64,000 nucleotides of DNA from Lacticaseibacillus rhamnosus (GTDB taxonomy: Bacteria; Bacillota; Bacilli; Lactobacillales; Lactobacillaceae). The notes under the pieces are model-generated. The model worked only from the letters and a program-made list of their open reading frames with translations, ran no database searches and was not told the DNA's origin. The stretch spans positions 124,001-188,000 of the forward strand of contig NZ_LR134331.1 of the NCBI RefSeq assembly GCF_900636965.1, in the 5' to 3' direction. Both the position numbers and the translations under genes were made by a program. Position 1 is the stretch's first letter; each line of letters opens with the position of its first letter. Of this stretch, positions 7,931 to 15,738 are shown one piece after another.

Positions 7931-8671
7931 TTATCCCTCAAATTTTTCTGGCCGATACAGCATATGAATGATGATCAAAAAGACACACGAGCCGGCCACT
8001 AGAATTGCAAATGTCGTAATCGACTCCTGAAAGTTATGGTCGTAAATGATTGCAAAGAAGACGTCAGAAACTTTTGCAATCGGTGACATGTCGGCAATTG
8101 CTGCAATTTTTTTGCCGAATATTTTCATTGGAAAGAAGAGTCCGGAGACGATAGCAAATACGTTAATGACAAGGTTTAACAGATTCGTTGAGAGATCCTC
8201 GTTTCGCAAGATGACGCAGAATGCGCCGCCGAACGTAATTGCGAAAATAACAAACGCGAGATCCAGCAATAGCAACGGAAGAATCTGACTGCCGCCAAAA
8301 TTAACGAATCTGATAGCGTTGAACAGTAACATGTAAGCTGCCAATATGCCATAAGAAAAGCCGGTAGCAACTAGTAATTTAGAAAGATAAACTTTTGTTC
8401 GCGCAATGGGAGTATAAATGATACGATTGTTGGCGTTTTTTACACGACTACCGAATAGCATGTCTGGCAAAATGACAACCGTTGCCATGGATAGGTAAAT
8501 CATCATGGTGACACCATAATAATCATATGAGGTCAGCACATCATCGCCAAAGATGCTGTTAAAAACAAAACCTGTTACCCAGATTAGCAAAGGCGGGTAA
8601 AGTAAGAGATAGGTCATAATCGGTTTGTTTTTCAGAAGATGCAAGCAATCCAAACGCATAATTGTGAACAT
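7931..8671 (-). CDS. ABC-2 type permease (first subunit)
   Basis: A 246-residue protein with six hydrophobic helices and the conserved layout of short ABC-2 permeases; the loop after TM2 contains FGSRVKNANNRIIYTPIARTKVYLSK, a segment typical of the coupling region to the ATPase. It lies 13 bases after the ATPase gene and is preceded by GAGGTT. Together with the neighbouring permease it should form a heterodimeric channel. Confidence 0.85.
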   Translation of the reverse strand: MFTIMRLDCLHLLKNKPIMTYLLLYPPLLIWVTGFVFNSIFGDDVLTSYDYYGVTMMIYLSMATVVILPDMLFGSRVKNANNRIIYTPIARTKVYLSKLLVATGFSYGILAAYMLLFNAIRFVNFGGSQILPLLLLDLAFVIFAITFGGAFCVILRNEDLSTNLLNLVINVFAIVSGLFFPMKIFGKKIAAIADMSPIAKVSDVFFAIIYDHNFQESITTFAILVAGSCVFLIIIHMLYRPEKFEG

Positions 8672-8684
8672 GGCGAACCTCCTC

Positions 8685-9620
8685 TTAGTCGCGTAATTGT
8701 TTTCCAGTGAGATTTAAGAACACATTTTCAAGATTCTGTTCTTGTTTAGAAATATCGGTTAGCGCCAGTCCATGCTCGGCTAGAAAAGTGAGGGCTTGAT
8801 TAAGGGAACCGGTATTTGCCATGCTTAATAGCAGGCTGTTTTGGCCAACCGATACGGCTTTATTAATGCCGGCCATTTGCTCTAGTATCACCGCATCTTC
8901 TGCAGTTGGGTGTCCGGTTAGTGTGAGTTGATAGCTGTCATCACCGAATTTTTTTAAAATAGCGGTGAGTTGGTCATTAAGTAGAATCGTGCCACCATCC
9001 ATGATGATGACCCGATCACAGATTTGCTGGACTTCTTCCATGTAATGCGTGACGTAAATCACAGTGGCACCATGGTTTCGTAATGTTTTGATGGACTCAA
9101 GAATGTGGTTACGTGATTGTGGATCAATACCGACTGTTGGTTCATCGAAGATAATGAGTTGAGGTTCATGTGCAATAGCACAAGCAATATTTAAGCGTCG
9201 TTTCATTCCACCGGAGAAAGTGGCCGGCTTGTCAGCTTGTCTTTCCAAAAGACCGACTTTAGCTAATGCATTTTCGACCTTTTTACGCATCTCTTGGCGG
9301 TGGACGCCGTAAAGTGCAGCAAAGAATTTGACGTTTTCGTAGGCAGAGATATCCTCATAAAGCGCAATGTCTTGGGGGACGATGCCCAGTTTTTGCTTAA
9401 CCTCTTTACGCGGCATTTGTGGATTGTTGAAATATACAATCGTGCCTGAGTCCGCTTTGAGTAGCGTTGAAATAATGTTAATGGTTGTACTTTTACCAGC
9501 GCCGTTTGGTCCAAGAAAACCAAGAATTTCACCGTCTTGAACAGCGAAATTCAAGTCGACCAGTGCTTGTTTACCGGTTTTATAGGTTTTTGACAAATGC
9601 TCAACTTTTAAAATAGTCAT
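8685..9620 (-). CDS. ABC transporter ATP-binding protein (DrrA/CcmA-like)
   Basis: A 311-residue ATPase and first gene of the operon. Walker A GPNGAGKST at about 38-46, Q-loop in GIVPQD, signature FSGGMKRR (with Phe for Leu and Met for Gln as in drug exporters), Walker B LIIFDEPTVGID, H-loop YVTHY. The last 90 residues form the extra C-terminal domain seen in DrrA-type subunits. Ribosome site AAGGAG precedes the ATG. It energises the two ABC-2 permeases encoded next. Confidence 0.92.
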   Translation of the reverse strand: MTILKVEHLSKTYKTGKQALVDLNFAVQDGEILGFLGPNGAGKSTTINIISTLLKADSGTIVYFNNPQMPRKEVKQKLGIVPQDIALYEDISAYENVKFFAALYGVHRQEMRKKVENALAKVGLLERQADKPATFSGGMKRRLNIACAIAHEPQLIIFDEPTVGIDPQSRNHILESIKTLRNHGATVIYVTHYMEEVQQICDRVIIMDGGTILLNDQLTAILKKFGDDSYQLTLTGHPTAEDAVILEQMAGINKAVSVGQNSLLLSMANTGSLNQALTFLAEHGLALTDISKQEQNLENVFLNLTGKQLRD

Positions 9621-9943
9621 TGATCAAGTCTCCTTAATTTTGGGGGGAGTTAGCGATACATCATTGTTTACGTCGTATTCCGTGTTTACAGTGTAATCTT
9701 ATGTTTGAAAATTAGCTAGCTAAAGTTGGTAATAAATTGGTAAAAATTGCCTGTCACGAACGGATAAGTTCTCCTAAACCCTTTGAAAACGCGAAAAGCC
9801 AGCTATTAAAGCGTCAAGGCCCAAATGAATCAGTTCCTGCGTGCTCTTTTACTTCCTTGCTGCCAGAATCCGCTTGCACAGTATGGTAGAATAGCTAAAG
9901 AAATCCTTAAGTATCTGCGCGAAGTGAAAGCGAGTTTTTCTAT
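9621..9943. promoter_or_regulatory. Divergent control region between the ABC operon and gdpP
   Basis: A 323-base gap. On the exporter side it contains two TGTTTAC words at 9665-9671 and 9683-9689, 18 bases apart, which could be a tandem operator. On the gdpP side an extended -10 (TGGTAGAAT) at about 9885-9893 is visible without a convincing -35. No gene is seen. Confidence 0.4.
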
Positions 9944-11950
9944 ATGAAGAAATTGTTTGAACGGATCCGTATGCCTGAGTTTCTGGAAGACATGCGGATG
10001 CGGTATGCAGCGATTGCGATGGTTGTTTTGGCAGTCATCGGTATTTTAATTGGCGCGTTGATTCGGCCTTGGTTGGCTTTGTTGATGCTGCTGATTTTGA
10101 TCAGTCTGGTGGCAACGATTTTTTATGCCCTTGAGACGATTGCCAAGAATACGAATCAGTATATTTCAGATCTCAGTTATCGGATTAAGCGCGGGGAACA
10201 AGAAGCGCTGATTAAAATGCCGATTGGGATCATGATTTATGATGAAGACTTGAATATCGAGTGGACAAATCCGTTTCTGCAGAAGTATTTTGGCGATACG
10301 GATGTGCTTGGGCAGCCGCTGGAAAAAGTCGATGCTGAATTGGCGGAACTTATTCGCAGCCATGAAGACACCAACGAAACCAAGATGGTGACATGGGGCC
10401 AGCATCAATTCGAAATCATTGTCCAAAAGAGCATTGGCGTTGTTTATCTGATGGATATCACGCGTTATGCCGAGATTGAGGAACGGGCCGAAGACGAGAA
10501 GATCGCGATTGGCCAGATTTTCATTGATAACTATGATGAAATCACCCAGACGATGGATGATCAGGTTGTCACCAACTTGAATAGTTACGTGACGAATCAA
10601 CTGACAGATTGGGCCAATCAGTTTGGGATGTTCTTAAAGCGGATTGACAATGATCGCTTTTTCTTACTGGCTTATGCCAAATCGTTACGTGATGTTGAAC
10701 GCGATAAGTTTAAGATCTTGGACGTGATTCGGGAAGAAACCTCGAAGCAGAATTATCCATTGACGCTATCTGTCGGGATTGCGTATGGTGATGAAGATTT
10801 GGCACAATTGGCCGTCACATCGCAAAGCAACCTAGACTTGGCGCTGGGCCGCGGTGGTGATCAGGTCGTTGTGCGGGCAAAAGGACACGAGGCGCGCTTC
10901 TATGGTGGCAAGACCAACCCGATGGAGAAGCGGACGCGGGTACGTGCCCGGATGGTGGCGCAGGCCTTGCAAGAGCTGTTTAAGCAAACGGATAAAGTCT
11001 TCGTGGTTGGTCACAAACGGCCGGATATGGATGCGGTTGGAGCCGCCATGGGGATTCGTCGGATTGCCCAGATGAACGGCAAGGAGTGTTACATTGTCAT
11101 TGACCCGGATCACCTGCATTCCGATGTCGAACGCTTAATGGGTCAGGTTGGTCAGGATCCGGAAGTTGCTAACGCCATTGTGACGCCGGAAGCAGCATTG
11201 TCACAGGCTACCGATCAGAGTTTGTTGATTCTGGTTGATCATAGCAAGCCATCGATTTCAGCCGCGCCTGATTTGTACAAACGTCTGGCTGCCCGCACCG
11301 TGATTATCGATCATCATCGACGCGGTGAGGAATTTCCGGACAATCCAATGTTGGTTTACATCGAACCGTATGCAAGTTCGACTTGTGAGCTGATTGCGGA
11401 AATGTTTGAATATCAGCCAACCAATGTGCCGAGTCTGGATAAGCTTGAAGCGACAGCGATGTTGGCCGGGATTACGGTGGACACCAAGTCGTTTAGCTTA
11501 CGCACCGGAACCCGTACATTTGATGCTGCCAGTTATCTGCGCTCCATGGGGGCAGACGGGATGCTGGCTCAGAACCTGCTGAAAGAAAATATCGACAGCT
11601 TCATCCAGCGCAACCATTTGATTGATACAATTGAAATGATTGCCCCAAATATGGCACTATGTACTGGGGAAGAGGACAAGCGTTACGATCCGGTTATTGC
11701 GGCACAAGCGGCTGATACGATGCTGTCACTAAACGGTGTCGATGCCAGTTTTGTCATCACCAAACGGCCAAGCGGCGATGTCGGCATCTCCGCCCGCTCC
11801 ACTGGGGATGTCAATGTGCAGGTTATTATGGAAGCCATGGGCGGCGGCGGTCATTTAAGCAACGCCGCAACACAGATCAAAGGCAAAACCATCGCCGAAA
11901 CGCGGACCGAATTGCTTGCCCAGATTAAGAAAGCAGACGAAGACGCATAG
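9944..11950 (+). CDS. gdpP: Cyclic-di-AMP phosphodiesterase GdpP (DHH-DHHA1)
   Basis: A 668-residue membrane-bound enzyme that hydrolyses cyclic di-AMP to pApA and so sets osmolyte transport and wall stress responses. Domains in order: two N-terminal membrane helices (about 20-65), a PAS-like heme/ligand domain (about 85-160), a degenerate GGDEF domain (about 170-300), then DHH and DHHA1 domains. Metal-binding motifs are visible: VGHKRPDMDAVGA, LVDHSKPS, the signature DHH in IIDHHRRGEE, and the C-terminal glycine loop AMGGGGHLSNAA. It is followed after 16 bases by rplI, as usual in Firmicutes. Confidence 0.96.
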   Translation: MKKLFERIRMPEFLEDMRMRYAAIAMVVLAVIGILIGALIRPWLALLMLLILISLVATIFYALETIAKNTNQYISDLSYRIKRGEQEALIKMPIGIMIYDEDLNIEWTNPFLQKYFGDTDVLGQPLEKVDAELAELIRSHEDTNETKMVTWGQHQFEIIVQKSIGVVYLMDITRYAEIEERAEDEKIAIGQIFIDNYDEITQTMDDQVVTNLNSYVTNQLTDWANQFGMFLKRIDNDRFFLLAYAKSLRDVERDKFKILDVIREETSKQNYPLTLSVGIAYGDEDLAQLAVTSQSNLDLALGRGGDQVVVRAKGHEARFYGGKTNPMEKRTRVRARMVAQALQELFKQTDKVFVVGHKRPDMDAVGAAMGIRRIAQMNGKECYIVIDPDHLHSDVERLMGQVGQDPEVANAIVTPEAALSQATDQSLLILVDHSKPSISAAPDLYKRLAARTVIIDHHRRGEEFPDNPMLVYIEPYASSTCELIAEMFEYQPTNVPSLDKLEATAMLAGITVDTKSFSLRTGTRTFDAASYLRSMGADGMLAQNLLKENIDSFIQRNHLIDTIEMIAPNMALCTGEEDKRYDPVIAAQAADTMLSLNGVDASFVITKRPSGDVGISARSTGDVNVQVIMEAMGGGGHLSNAATQIKGKTIAETRTELLAQIKKADEDA

Positions 11951-11966
11951 AAAGCAGGGATTAGTG

Positions 11967-12422
11967 ATGAAAGTCATCTTTACACAAGACGTTCGTGGCA
12001 AAGGTAATCGCGGTCAGGTGAAAGAAGTGCCTGACGGGTATGCCGAGAACTTTTTGATTCGCAAGGGTTTAGCCAAGGCAGCGACTCCGCAAGCCATGAG
12101 CGCCTTGCGTGGCCAGCAACGGCTTGAAGAAAAGAAAGAAGCCGAGAAGAAGGCCGAAGCTGAAGCAATTAAAGCCAAGATCGAAGACGACAAGACAGTT
12201 GTTCAGATCCAAAGCAAGGCCGGTGAGGATTCCCGATTGTTCGGTTCCATTCCTAGTAAGCAAATCGCAACCGCTTTGGACAAGCAGTATCAGATCAAGG
12301 TCGATAAGCGCAAAATCGACTTGAAACAGCCAATTCGTTCGCTAGGATTCACCAATGTGATGGTCAACCTATTTCCCGGCATCGATGCGCGAATTCGCGT
12401 GCATGTGATTGAACAGAAATAA
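11967..12422 (+). CDS. rplI: 50S ribosomal protein L9
   Basis: A 151-residue protein with the L9 N-terminal signature (MKVIFTQDVRGKGNRGQVKEV then GYAENFLIRKGLA), a long charged connecting helix rich in Lys/Glu at about 45-75, and the C-terminal RNA-binding domain. ATG at 11967 is chosen because it starts the conserved N-terminus; upstream in-frame codons belong to the end of gdpP. It sits in the conserved gdpP-rplI-dnaB order, although here dnaB is displaced by a repeat array. Confidence 0.97.
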   Translation: MKVIFTQDVRGKGNRGQVKEVPDGYAENFLIRKGLAKAATPQAMSALRGQQRLEEKKEAEKKAEAEAIKAKIEDDKTVVQIQSKAGEDSRLFGSIPSKQIATALDKQYQIKVDKRKIDLKQPIRSLGFTNVMVNLFPGIDARIRVHVIEQK

Positions 12423-12427
12423 TTTGT

Positions 12428-12462
12428 AGCAAGAAAGGGACTGCTTCGGCGGTTCTTTTTTT
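12428..12462 (+). terminator. Terminator after rplI
   Basis: GGACTGC-TTCG-GCGGTTC with a stable TTCG loop is followed by a run of seven T. The 122-bp repeat array starts directly after it. Confidence 0.65.
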
Positions 12463-12871
12463 GTGAGCGCGAGCTGGCGCGGTTAGAAGTCGGAGTGTAA
12501 GTGGCCTCAGGCGTGATGGCCGGGCTTTGGCCATTGCGACTGAGGTTCTTACACGCAGACTTCTGCGCCAGGGAGCGCGTTATGGTGAGCGCGAGCCAGC
12601 CCGGTTAGAAGTCGGAGTGTAAGTGGCCTCAGGCGTGATGGCCGGGCTTTGGCCATTGCGACTGAGGTTCTTACACGCAGACTTCTGCGCCAGGGAGCGC
12701 GTTATGGTGAGCGCGAGCCAGCCCGGTTAGAAGTCGGAGTGTAAGTGGCCTGAGGCGTGATGGTCGGGTTTTGACCATTGCGACTGAGGTTCTTACACGC
12801 AGACTTCTGGGCTGGCGAACGCGTTATGGAGAAGCGTGAGCCGGCGCGGTTAGGGACCGGAGAACGCGTTA
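12463..12871 (+). repeat. Array of 122-bp hairpin repeats: three full copies and one deleted copy
   Basis: Full copies are at 12463-12584, 12585-12706 and 12707-12828; a shortened fourth (12829-12871) keeps only the two ends. Each begins GTGAGCGCGAG and ends GAGCGCGTTAT(G). Each folds into one long imperfect hairpin: GGTTAGAAGTC with GACTTCT, GTGTAAG with CTTACAC, CCTCAG with CTGAGG, and an inner GGCC-gggcttt-GGCC. In copy 3 the inner stem is GGTC/GACC and the basal stem GCCAGCCC/GGGCTGGC, both compensated. The same element recurs at 18.67, 28.68, 28.80 and 40.58 kb. Confidence 0.9.
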
Positions 12872-13005
12872 GATGACCGCTACCAATGTATCAACATATG
12901 ATGAGCGATACAGATGTGCAAACGCTTGTTTCGGTCAGCATTTTAACGTAGACTGTTAGGGATAAGCGGTTAAAAATGAGCCGATTAAATTGAAGGAGGA
13001 CGCGC

Positions 13006-14391
13006 ATGGATAACCAGTTAATTGAACAGCAGCCGCCGCATAGTGATGAAGCGGAACGTGCCGTCCTTGGCGGTATTTTTCTGAATGCCGACACATTGCC
13101 GGATGCCCAGGAATACGTGACGGCAGATGACTTCTACAAAAAGTCGCATCGGCTGTTGTTTCAGGCGATGACGGATTTGCAGGATAATGGTACCGCGATT
13201 GATACGGTCACGGTGACGGATTATCTGGACAATCACAATCAGTTGGATGACATTGGCGGAGCTGGCTACATTACCGACTTGGTGGCATCGACGCCGATTG
13301 CCAGCAACGTTGTGTATTATGCTAAAATCGTGCAGCAAAAAAGCACCTTGCGTAAGCTCATCAGCACCGCGCAAAGCATTGCCAGCCGCAGTTATACGGA
13401 ACAAGACGACGTTGAAGGGTTAGTTGAAGACGCCGAGCGCCAGATCATGGACGTCTCTGAGAATCGCAATCAGGCAGGGTTCAAGCAGATTAAAGATGTT
13501 TTGAATCAGGCGATGGCGCAGATCGATCAGCTCTATCAAAACGACCAAACCATCACAGGCTTGCCAACCGGTTTTCGCGACTTGGACAAGATTACAACCG
13601 GCCTGCATGAAGATGAAATGATTATTCTGGCGGCACGTCCAGCTGTCGGGAAAACTGCCTTTGCGTTAAATATTGCCCAAAATGTCGGGACGAAAACGGA
13701 CAAGAGTGTGGCCATTTTCAGTTTGGAAATGGGGGCTGAACAACTGGTCAACCGGATGTTGTGTTCGGAAGGCAGCATTGACGCCAATCATTTGCGAACC
13801 GGCCAATTGAATGAAGAAGAATGGCAGAACCTGATTATTGCAATGGGGAGCCTGAGCAAGGCTAAGATTTATATGGACGATACCCCGGGGATCCGGATGG
13901 CCGAGATTCGTGCTAAGTGTCGGCGACTAGCCCGGGAACAAGGCGACTTGGGACTCATCATCATTGACTATTTGCAGCTGATTGAAGGCTCCGGCCAAGA
14001 AAATCGTCAACAGGAAGTCAGCGCGGTGTCACGACAGCTTAAGAAACTGGCCAAAGAATTACATGTGCCCGTTATCGCTCTATCGCAGTTGAGTCGTGGC
14101 GTGGAACAGCGGCAAGACAAGCGCCCGGTTCTGAGCGATATTCGTGAATCCGGCTCCATCGAACAGGATGCCGATATTGTCGCGTTCCTATACCGTGACG
14201 ATTATTATCGTGATGCTGAAGGCGATGACGATGAAGATCAAGACAGCGGCGATGAGGGTGATGACAATGTTGGTGAAGTTGAAGTCATCATTGAGAAGAA
14301 CCGTTCTGGTCCGCGGGGGACGGTTAAACTGCTATTTGTGAAATCGTACAATAAATTCACAAATATCGCCTATAATGGCCCGGATCAGTAA
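13006..14391 (+). CDS. dnaB: Replicative DNA helicase DnaB (dnaC of Bacillus)
   Basis: A 461-residue hexameric helicase of the replication fork. The N-terminal primase-interacting domain spans about 8-110 (HSDEAERAVLGGIFL); the RecA-like ATPase has Walker A RPAVGKTAFALN at about 210-221, Walker B LIIIDYLQLI and the H4 loop region SRQLKKLAKELHVPVIALSQLSR. Near the C-terminus an acidic insert (DAEGDDDEDQDSGDEGDD) precedes the conserved VEVIIEKNRSGPRGTVKLLF. Ribosome site GGAGG is seven bases before the ATG. The gene is expected next to rplI; the repeat array separates them. Confidence 0.97.
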   Translation: MDNQLIEQQPPHSDEAERAVLGGIFLNADTLPDAQEYVTADDFYKKSHRLLFQAMTDLQDNGTAIDTVTVTDYLDNHNQLDDIGGAGYITDLVASTPIASNVVYYAKIVQQKSTLRKLISTAQSIASRSYTEQDDVEGLVEDAERQIMDVSENRNQAGFKQIKDVLNQAMAQIDQLYQNDQTITGLPTGFRDLDKITTGLHEDEMIILAARPAVGKTAFALNIAQNVGTKTDKSVAIFSLEMGAEQLVNRMLCSEGSIDANHLRTGQLNEEEWQNLIIAMGSLSKAKIYMDDTPGIRMAEIRAKCRRLAREQGDLGLIIIDYLQLIEGSGQENRQQEVSAVSRQLKKLAKELHVPVIALSQLSRGVEQRQDKRPVLSDIRESGSIEQDADIVAFLYRDDYYRDAEGDDDEDQDSGDEGDDNVGEVEVIIEKNRSGPRGTVKLLFVKSYNKFTNIAYNGPDQ

Positions 14392-14453
14392 ATTGTATTT
14401 AAAAGATTGGATAAATAACGACCATTGACGAACAAGAAAGTGAGGGATGCCGC

Positions 14454-15617
14454 ATGGATGCCATTTTAATGAGTTTAATGACAGCACTCAATGAACACCT
14501 GCTGATCAACGTTTACCAGCGTGATACCGATGATTTTTACACTGGATATGTGCAGGTACTGGGTCACGATGCGGTTGTTCTGGGAACTTATAACGATTCA
14601 GGGATTGCGGATGGCTGCGCTTTGATTGCCTTTTCAGCGATTGATCAGGTGGAATTTGCCGGGGATGATCTCGACAACATGAATTTTCGGATTGACTTAG
14701 CACAGTCGGAGCATTTTTTGACGCTTCAAGGGAAAGAAACGCCGTACAAGTTTGACGCCACCAAGAGTTTGATCTGGCAATTGGCGCAGCAGGCAAAAGC
14801 AAGCGGGCAGATGATCATGGTGGTTGTTGCTGACGATGACGCTTATCTCGAGGGCCGGGTCACCGCGGTGGCAGATGATCGCTTTAGTATGGCGATTTTC
14901 AACAAGTTTAACTATACGGATGTCCGTGCCTTGCAAGTCGACTTTTCCGATATTTTAGTGATGGAATTTCACGGCTTGGATTTGAAGCTGGAAACCGAGC
15001 TAGTCCGCAAGCGCGATCAACTACACCACGTCCCGACCAAGCTGTATCAAAACGACGGTCAACTTGAAGGGGTATTTCAGAATGCTTTGGCGGAGAATCG
15101 ATTGATTTCGGTGGTGCCAAAAGGGCCTGAGGATCAATTCTTCGTCGGGCGCGTCAAAGCGGTTAATGAGCATGTGGTTGTCCTCAGCCTCAAGGATATG
15201 GCGGGCCAGTTTGGCGGCTACATTCTGATGACCCTACCAAGTATTCAAAATGTGGCCACCGCATCGGATTATTTGCAGACGATCGGCTTTTACGAGCAGT
15301 GGGACCAAACCCATCATTTCAGCCAGCAGCCAGTGTTAAATGCTGATCGGGAATTCGACCCTAACGATAATCTGGTTAAGGCGATCATCTCCGAGGCAGC
15401 CGGGTTTGAACGGGTGGTACGCATCAAGGTTGCGGATAGTGATGAGCATTTTCTAGGCTATCCGGAACATGTTGACGAAACCGACTTCGACTTGAATCTG
15501 GTTGGCCCAGACAGCGGTGAAACGGTTCGCATTCGTTATGGACAGATTCGTGAGATTGCATTCGGACATATTTTTGCTTATCTGCAAGAGGCACAGTTGA
15601 AAAATGCTGACCGTTAA
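14454..15617 (+). CDS. Protein of unknown function built from four similar beta-barrel-like repeats
   Basis: 387 residues, no signal peptide and no membrane helix. Four related units of about 60 residues are visible, starting near residues 8, 105, 208 and 307. Each has a helix with LxxAL/A, then a strand ending in Val/Ile, an acidic turn before a hydrophobic-G step (DDFYTGYV, DAYLEGRV, DQFFVGRV, DEHFLGYP), a strand VxL, and a closing I-x2-I/V-x2-F. This pattern suggests repeated Sm/SH3-like barrels. It follows dnaB by 62 bases with its own GTGAGG ribosome site and ends before a terminator. Cytoplasmic; I do not recognise the family. Confidence 0.8.
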   Translation: MDAILMSLMTALNEHLLINVYQRDTDDFYTGYVQVLGHDAVVLGTYNDSGIADGCALIAFSAIDQVEFAGDDLDNMNFRIDLAQSEHFLTLQGKETPYKFDATKSLIWQLAQQAKASGQMIMVVVADDDAYLEGRVTAVADDRFSMAIFNKFNYTDVRALQVDFSDILVMEFHGLDLKLETELVRKRDQLHHVPTKLYQNDGQLEGVFQNALAENRLISVVPKGPEDQFFVGRVKAVNEHVVVLSLKDMAGQFGGYILMTLPSIQNVATASDYLQTIGFYEQWDQTHHFSQQPVLNADREFDPNDNLVKAIISEAAGFERVVRIKVADSDEHFLGYPEHVDETDFDLNLVGPDSGETVRIRYGQIREIAFGHIFAYLQEAQLKNADR

Positions 15618-15674
15618 TGGCAGTTTGTTAACGGCGCGGATGTTGGTGGTTTGAATATCAGCGTAGGGCAATTA

Positions 15675-15720
15675 AAAAAGCATGGTTTTCACGGTTAAAG
15701 TGAAAATCATGCTTTTTATT
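15675..15720. terminator. Bidirectional terminator between the four-repeat gene and the PTS gene
   Basis: AAAAGCATGgTTTTCAC pairs with GTGAAAAtCATGCTTTT, with A and T runs on either side, between convergent genes. Confidence 0.8.
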
Positions 15721-15738
15721 TTTCTACCGATTACACCA

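Noticed and set aside
12463-12871. Tandem repeats as a CRISPR array
   Set aside because: Units are 122 bp without short constant repeat plus unique spacer structure, they are self-complementary, no cas genes are seen, and copies are dispersed.
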